Origin: Propionicimonas sp.
Lineage (GTDB): Bacteria; Actinomycetota; Actinomycetes; Propionibacteriales; Propionibacteriaceae
DNA: 15,225 nucleotides
Assembly (NCBI GenBank): GCA_031119515.1
Contig: JAVHXR010000004.1
Span: 3,076 to 18,300 of the forward strand
Reading direction: 5' to 3'
In this document: in pieces, positions 13,542 through 15,225 of the stretch
How positions within the stretch are numbered: position 1 is the first letter of the stretch
Layout: every line of letters starts with the position of its first letter
Program-made: the position numbers and the translations under genes
The notes under the pieces: generated by a model
What the model was told of the DNA's origin: nothing
Databases searched by the model: none
Seen by the model: only the letters and a program-made list of their open reading frames with translations

Positions 13542-14317
13542 CGACCCTGCCCCTGGCTCACCTGGACACCCTCGGGCTGGACGAGTTGCTGGCCGAGGCC
13601 GAGCTGCTCACCCGGGTCGACCGCAAGTACCTCCTCGACCGGCGGGAGGCAGCCGGAGTGCTGCACCTGCTCGACCCGCGCACCCGGGTGCTGGCGATCG
13701 ACGGCCGTCGTCGGTTCCGCTATGAGTCGGTCTACTTCGACACCCCCGACCTGCTCAGCTACCGGCAGGCCGCGCTCGCCCGCCGGCACCGGTTCAAGGT
13801 CCGCACCCGCAGCTACCTCGACACCGACCTGGCGTTCCTCGAGGTGAAGGTCCGCGGCTCCCGCGACGTGACCGTCAAGGACCGGATCAGCTACGACCCG
13901 GACAGCCGGGCACGGCTCACCGAGCTCGGCCGCGACTATGCCGGGGAGACCCTCGACGAGCGTGGGCTGGACGGAAGCGTGGCCGGCGAGCTCGAGCAGA
14001 CCCTGCTCACCCGCTACGAGCGGGTCACCCTGCTGCCTCCCGAGCCGGGCGTCCGGGTGACGGTCGACACCGACCTGTCCTGGACCGACGGGGAAGGCGA
14101 CCTCAGCCTCCCCGACCTGGTGATCGTCGAGACCAAGTCGGGCCCGCACCCCTCCGGCATCGACCGCCTGCTGTGGCGGTCAGGGCACCGTCCCGAGTCG
14201 GTCAGCAAGTACGGCACCGGCCTCGCCGCGCTGCGCGGCGACCTGCCGGCCAACAAGTGGGCGCGGATCCTGCGCCGCCACTTCACCACCACCAAGGAGA
14301 CCCCATGCGCCGCCTGA
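13538..14317 (+). CDS. VTC domain protein (polyphosphate polymerase-like)
   Basis: 259 residues from ATG 13538. The VTC tunnel domain (PF09359) fills the protein: RVDRKYLL (26-33), ESVYFDTPD (63-71), RHRFKVRTR (83-91), FLEVKVRG (100-107), VKDRI (113-117), VIVETKSG (195-202) and SKYGTGLAAL (223-232). The basic residues and glutamates that line the ATP/polyphosphate tunnel in yeast Vtc4 all seem kept, so it is probably catalytically competent: polymerising phosphate from a nucleotide triphosphate or a related triphosphate-tunnel reaction. No membrane segment or SPX domain is present, so it would need a membrane partner, plausibly the DUF4956 product encoded just upstream. The gene overlaps its neighbours by 4 and 13 bp. 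Product identity in bacteria is inference. Confidence 0.92.
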   Translation: MTTLPLAHLDTLGLDELLAEAELLTRVDRKYLLDRREAAGVLHLLDPRTRVLAIDGRRRFRYESVYFDTPDLLSYRQAALARRHRFKVRTRSYLDTDLAFLEVKVRGSRDVTVKDRISYDPDSRARLTELGRDYAGETLDERGLDGSVAGELEQTLLTRYERVTLLPPEPGVRVTVDTDLSWTDGEGDLSLPDLVIVETKSGPHPSGIDRLLWRSGHRPESVSKYGTGLAALRGDLPANKWARILRRHFTTTKETPCAA

Positions 14318-15225
14318 GCCTTGCCCTCGCCGCCGTCGCCACCGCAGCCGTCCTCGCCGGCTGCAGTGTGGTCGAGCAGGTGACCGGCACCGCCGACACC
14401 ACCACCTCGACCCAGACCGTGGACGCCAGCACCCTCACCCCGGACACCGTCCTCGCCGCGAACGAGGACGCGACCACGGTGAACGACGACGAGTGGTCGC
14501 TGGACGATGCCGTCGATGTCGCCCTGAGCGGGTCGACCGCCACCACCACCGCCGACGGCGTCTCGGTTGACGCCGGCACCGTCACCATCTCCGCGGCCGG
14601 CGTCTACCGGCTGTCGGGCACCCTGGCCGGCCAGGTCGTGGTCGACGCCCCGGAGGACGCGCTCGTGGTACTCGTCCTCGACGACGCCGAGATCAGCAGT
14701 GCCACCAGCGCCGCGATCAGCGTGCTCAGCGCCGACGACGTCGGGGTCTACCTGGCCGACGGCAGCACGAACGCGCTGTCCGACACCGCGAGCTACGCCG
14801 AGGACGCCGATGTGAACGCCGCGCTGTTCAGCGAGGCGGACCTGACCATCAGCGGCACAGGCTCGCTCACCGTGGCCGGCAACGGCAACGACGGCATCAC
14901 CAGCGAGGACGACCTGGTGATCCTGTCGGGCACCATCACCGTCACCGCCAGGGACGACGGCGTGCGCGGCAAGGACTCGCTGACCGTGGAGGGCGGGACC
15001 ATCGACGTCACCTCCGGCGGGGACGGCTTCAAGGCGGACAACTCCGAGGAGGACACCCGCGGCTACATGGACCTGCGCGGCGGCACCATCACCATCGCCG
15101 CCGGCGACGACGGGCTGGACGCCGTCACCGACATCGTGATCACCGGCGGACAGCTCACCGTCACCGAGTCGGTCGAGGGGATCGAGGCTGCCCAGCTGCT
15201 GATCGCCGACGGCACCGTGGACGTG
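14305..15225 (+). CDS. Cthe_2159-type carbohydrate-binding beta-helix lipoprotein (3' end outside window)
   Basis: ATG 14305 with AAGGAG upstream; 307 codons without a stop at the edge. The lipoprotein signal is MRRLSLALAA with lipobox LAGC (Cys20). A Thr/Ser/Asp-rich linker follows, then from about residue 65 repeating rungs of the form GTITVTARDDGVRGKD, GGTIDVTSGGDGFKAD and GGTITIAAGDDGLDA, each about 25-35 residues. This fits the parallel beta-helix family (PF14262) founded on Clostridium thermocellum Cthe_2159, which binds acidic polysaccharide and calcium. Many Asp residues at rung turns fit calcium binding. It would sit on the outer face of the membrane. The start lies inside the end of the VTC gene (13-bp overlap), so translation is coupled. 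VTC, DUF4956 and this family are often neighbours, sometimes with a CotH-like gene that could lie just beyond the edge. Confidence 0.87.
   Translation, partial: MRRLSLALAAVATAAVLAGCSVVEQVTGTADTTTSTQTVDASTLTPDTVLAANEDATTVNDDEWSLDDAVDVALSGSTATTTADGVSVDAGTVTISAAGVYRLSGTLAGQVVVDAPEDALVVLVLDDAEISSATSAAISVLSADDVGVYLADGSTNALSDTASYAEDADVNAALFSEADLTISGTGSLTVAGNGNDGITSEDDLVILSGTITVTARDDGVRGKDSLTVEGGTIDVTSGGDGFKADNSEEDTRGYMDLRGGTITIAAGDDGLDAVTDIVITGGQLTVTESVEGIEAAQLLIADGTVDV

Overview
The window is about 70% G+C by eye. It has strong AGGAGG-type ribosome binding sites, many GTG starts and tightly packed genes, and it looks like chromosomal DNA of an actinomycete (Actinomycetota). The exact family cannot be fixed from the sequence; Propionibacteriales-like is a guess. 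No tRNA, rRNA, insertion sequence, phage gene or CRISPR array is visible.

Left edge (1-1434): the 5' part of an ABC-F type ATPase gene on the minus strand, running off the window. Upstream of it lies a 423-bp gap with a possible 11-codon leader peptide, a 74-bp tandem repeat (two near-identical copies plus a third partial one) and a strong hairpin with two alternative pairings.

Centre (1435-9099): a LacI-controlled carbohydrate uptake locus. A minus-strand operon reads, in transcription order: an Anabaena-sensory-rhodopsin-transducer (ASRT) family protein, a substrate-binding lipoprotein, a two-domain sugar ATPase, two BPD_transp_2 permeases, an RpiB/LacAB-type sugar-phosphate isomerase homologue and a GATase1-like (PF07090) protein. 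The last five genes overlap or nearly touch. A LacI-family regulator is divergently transcribed, and the shared intergenic region carries a double LacI-type operator. No kinase, dehydrogenase or aldolase is present, so the substrate is unknown. The isomerase keeps its catalytic Cys but has lost the ring-opening His, which hints at an acyclic or short substrate. The last gene appears to start at ATC instead of ATG.

Right (9133-15225): a Nudix hydrolase on the minus strand, convergent with the LacI gene. Then come six plus-strand genes: a secreted HtrA-like trypsin/PDZ protease, a NAGPA-type phosphodiester glycosidase domain protein, a GT2 glycosyltransferase fused to a GtrA-like membrane domain, a DUF4956 membrane protein, a VTC-domain protein with the conserved basic tunnel residues of polyphosphate polymerases, and a lipoprotein of the Cthe_2159 carbohydrate-binding beta-helix type (cut by the window edge). 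Spacings are +7, +4, +45, -4 and -13 bp, so this reads as one or two operons for an envelope system joining glycopolymer chemistry to a VTC/DUF4956 membrane module. That cluster and the ASRT-containing sugar operon are the two least understood systems here.
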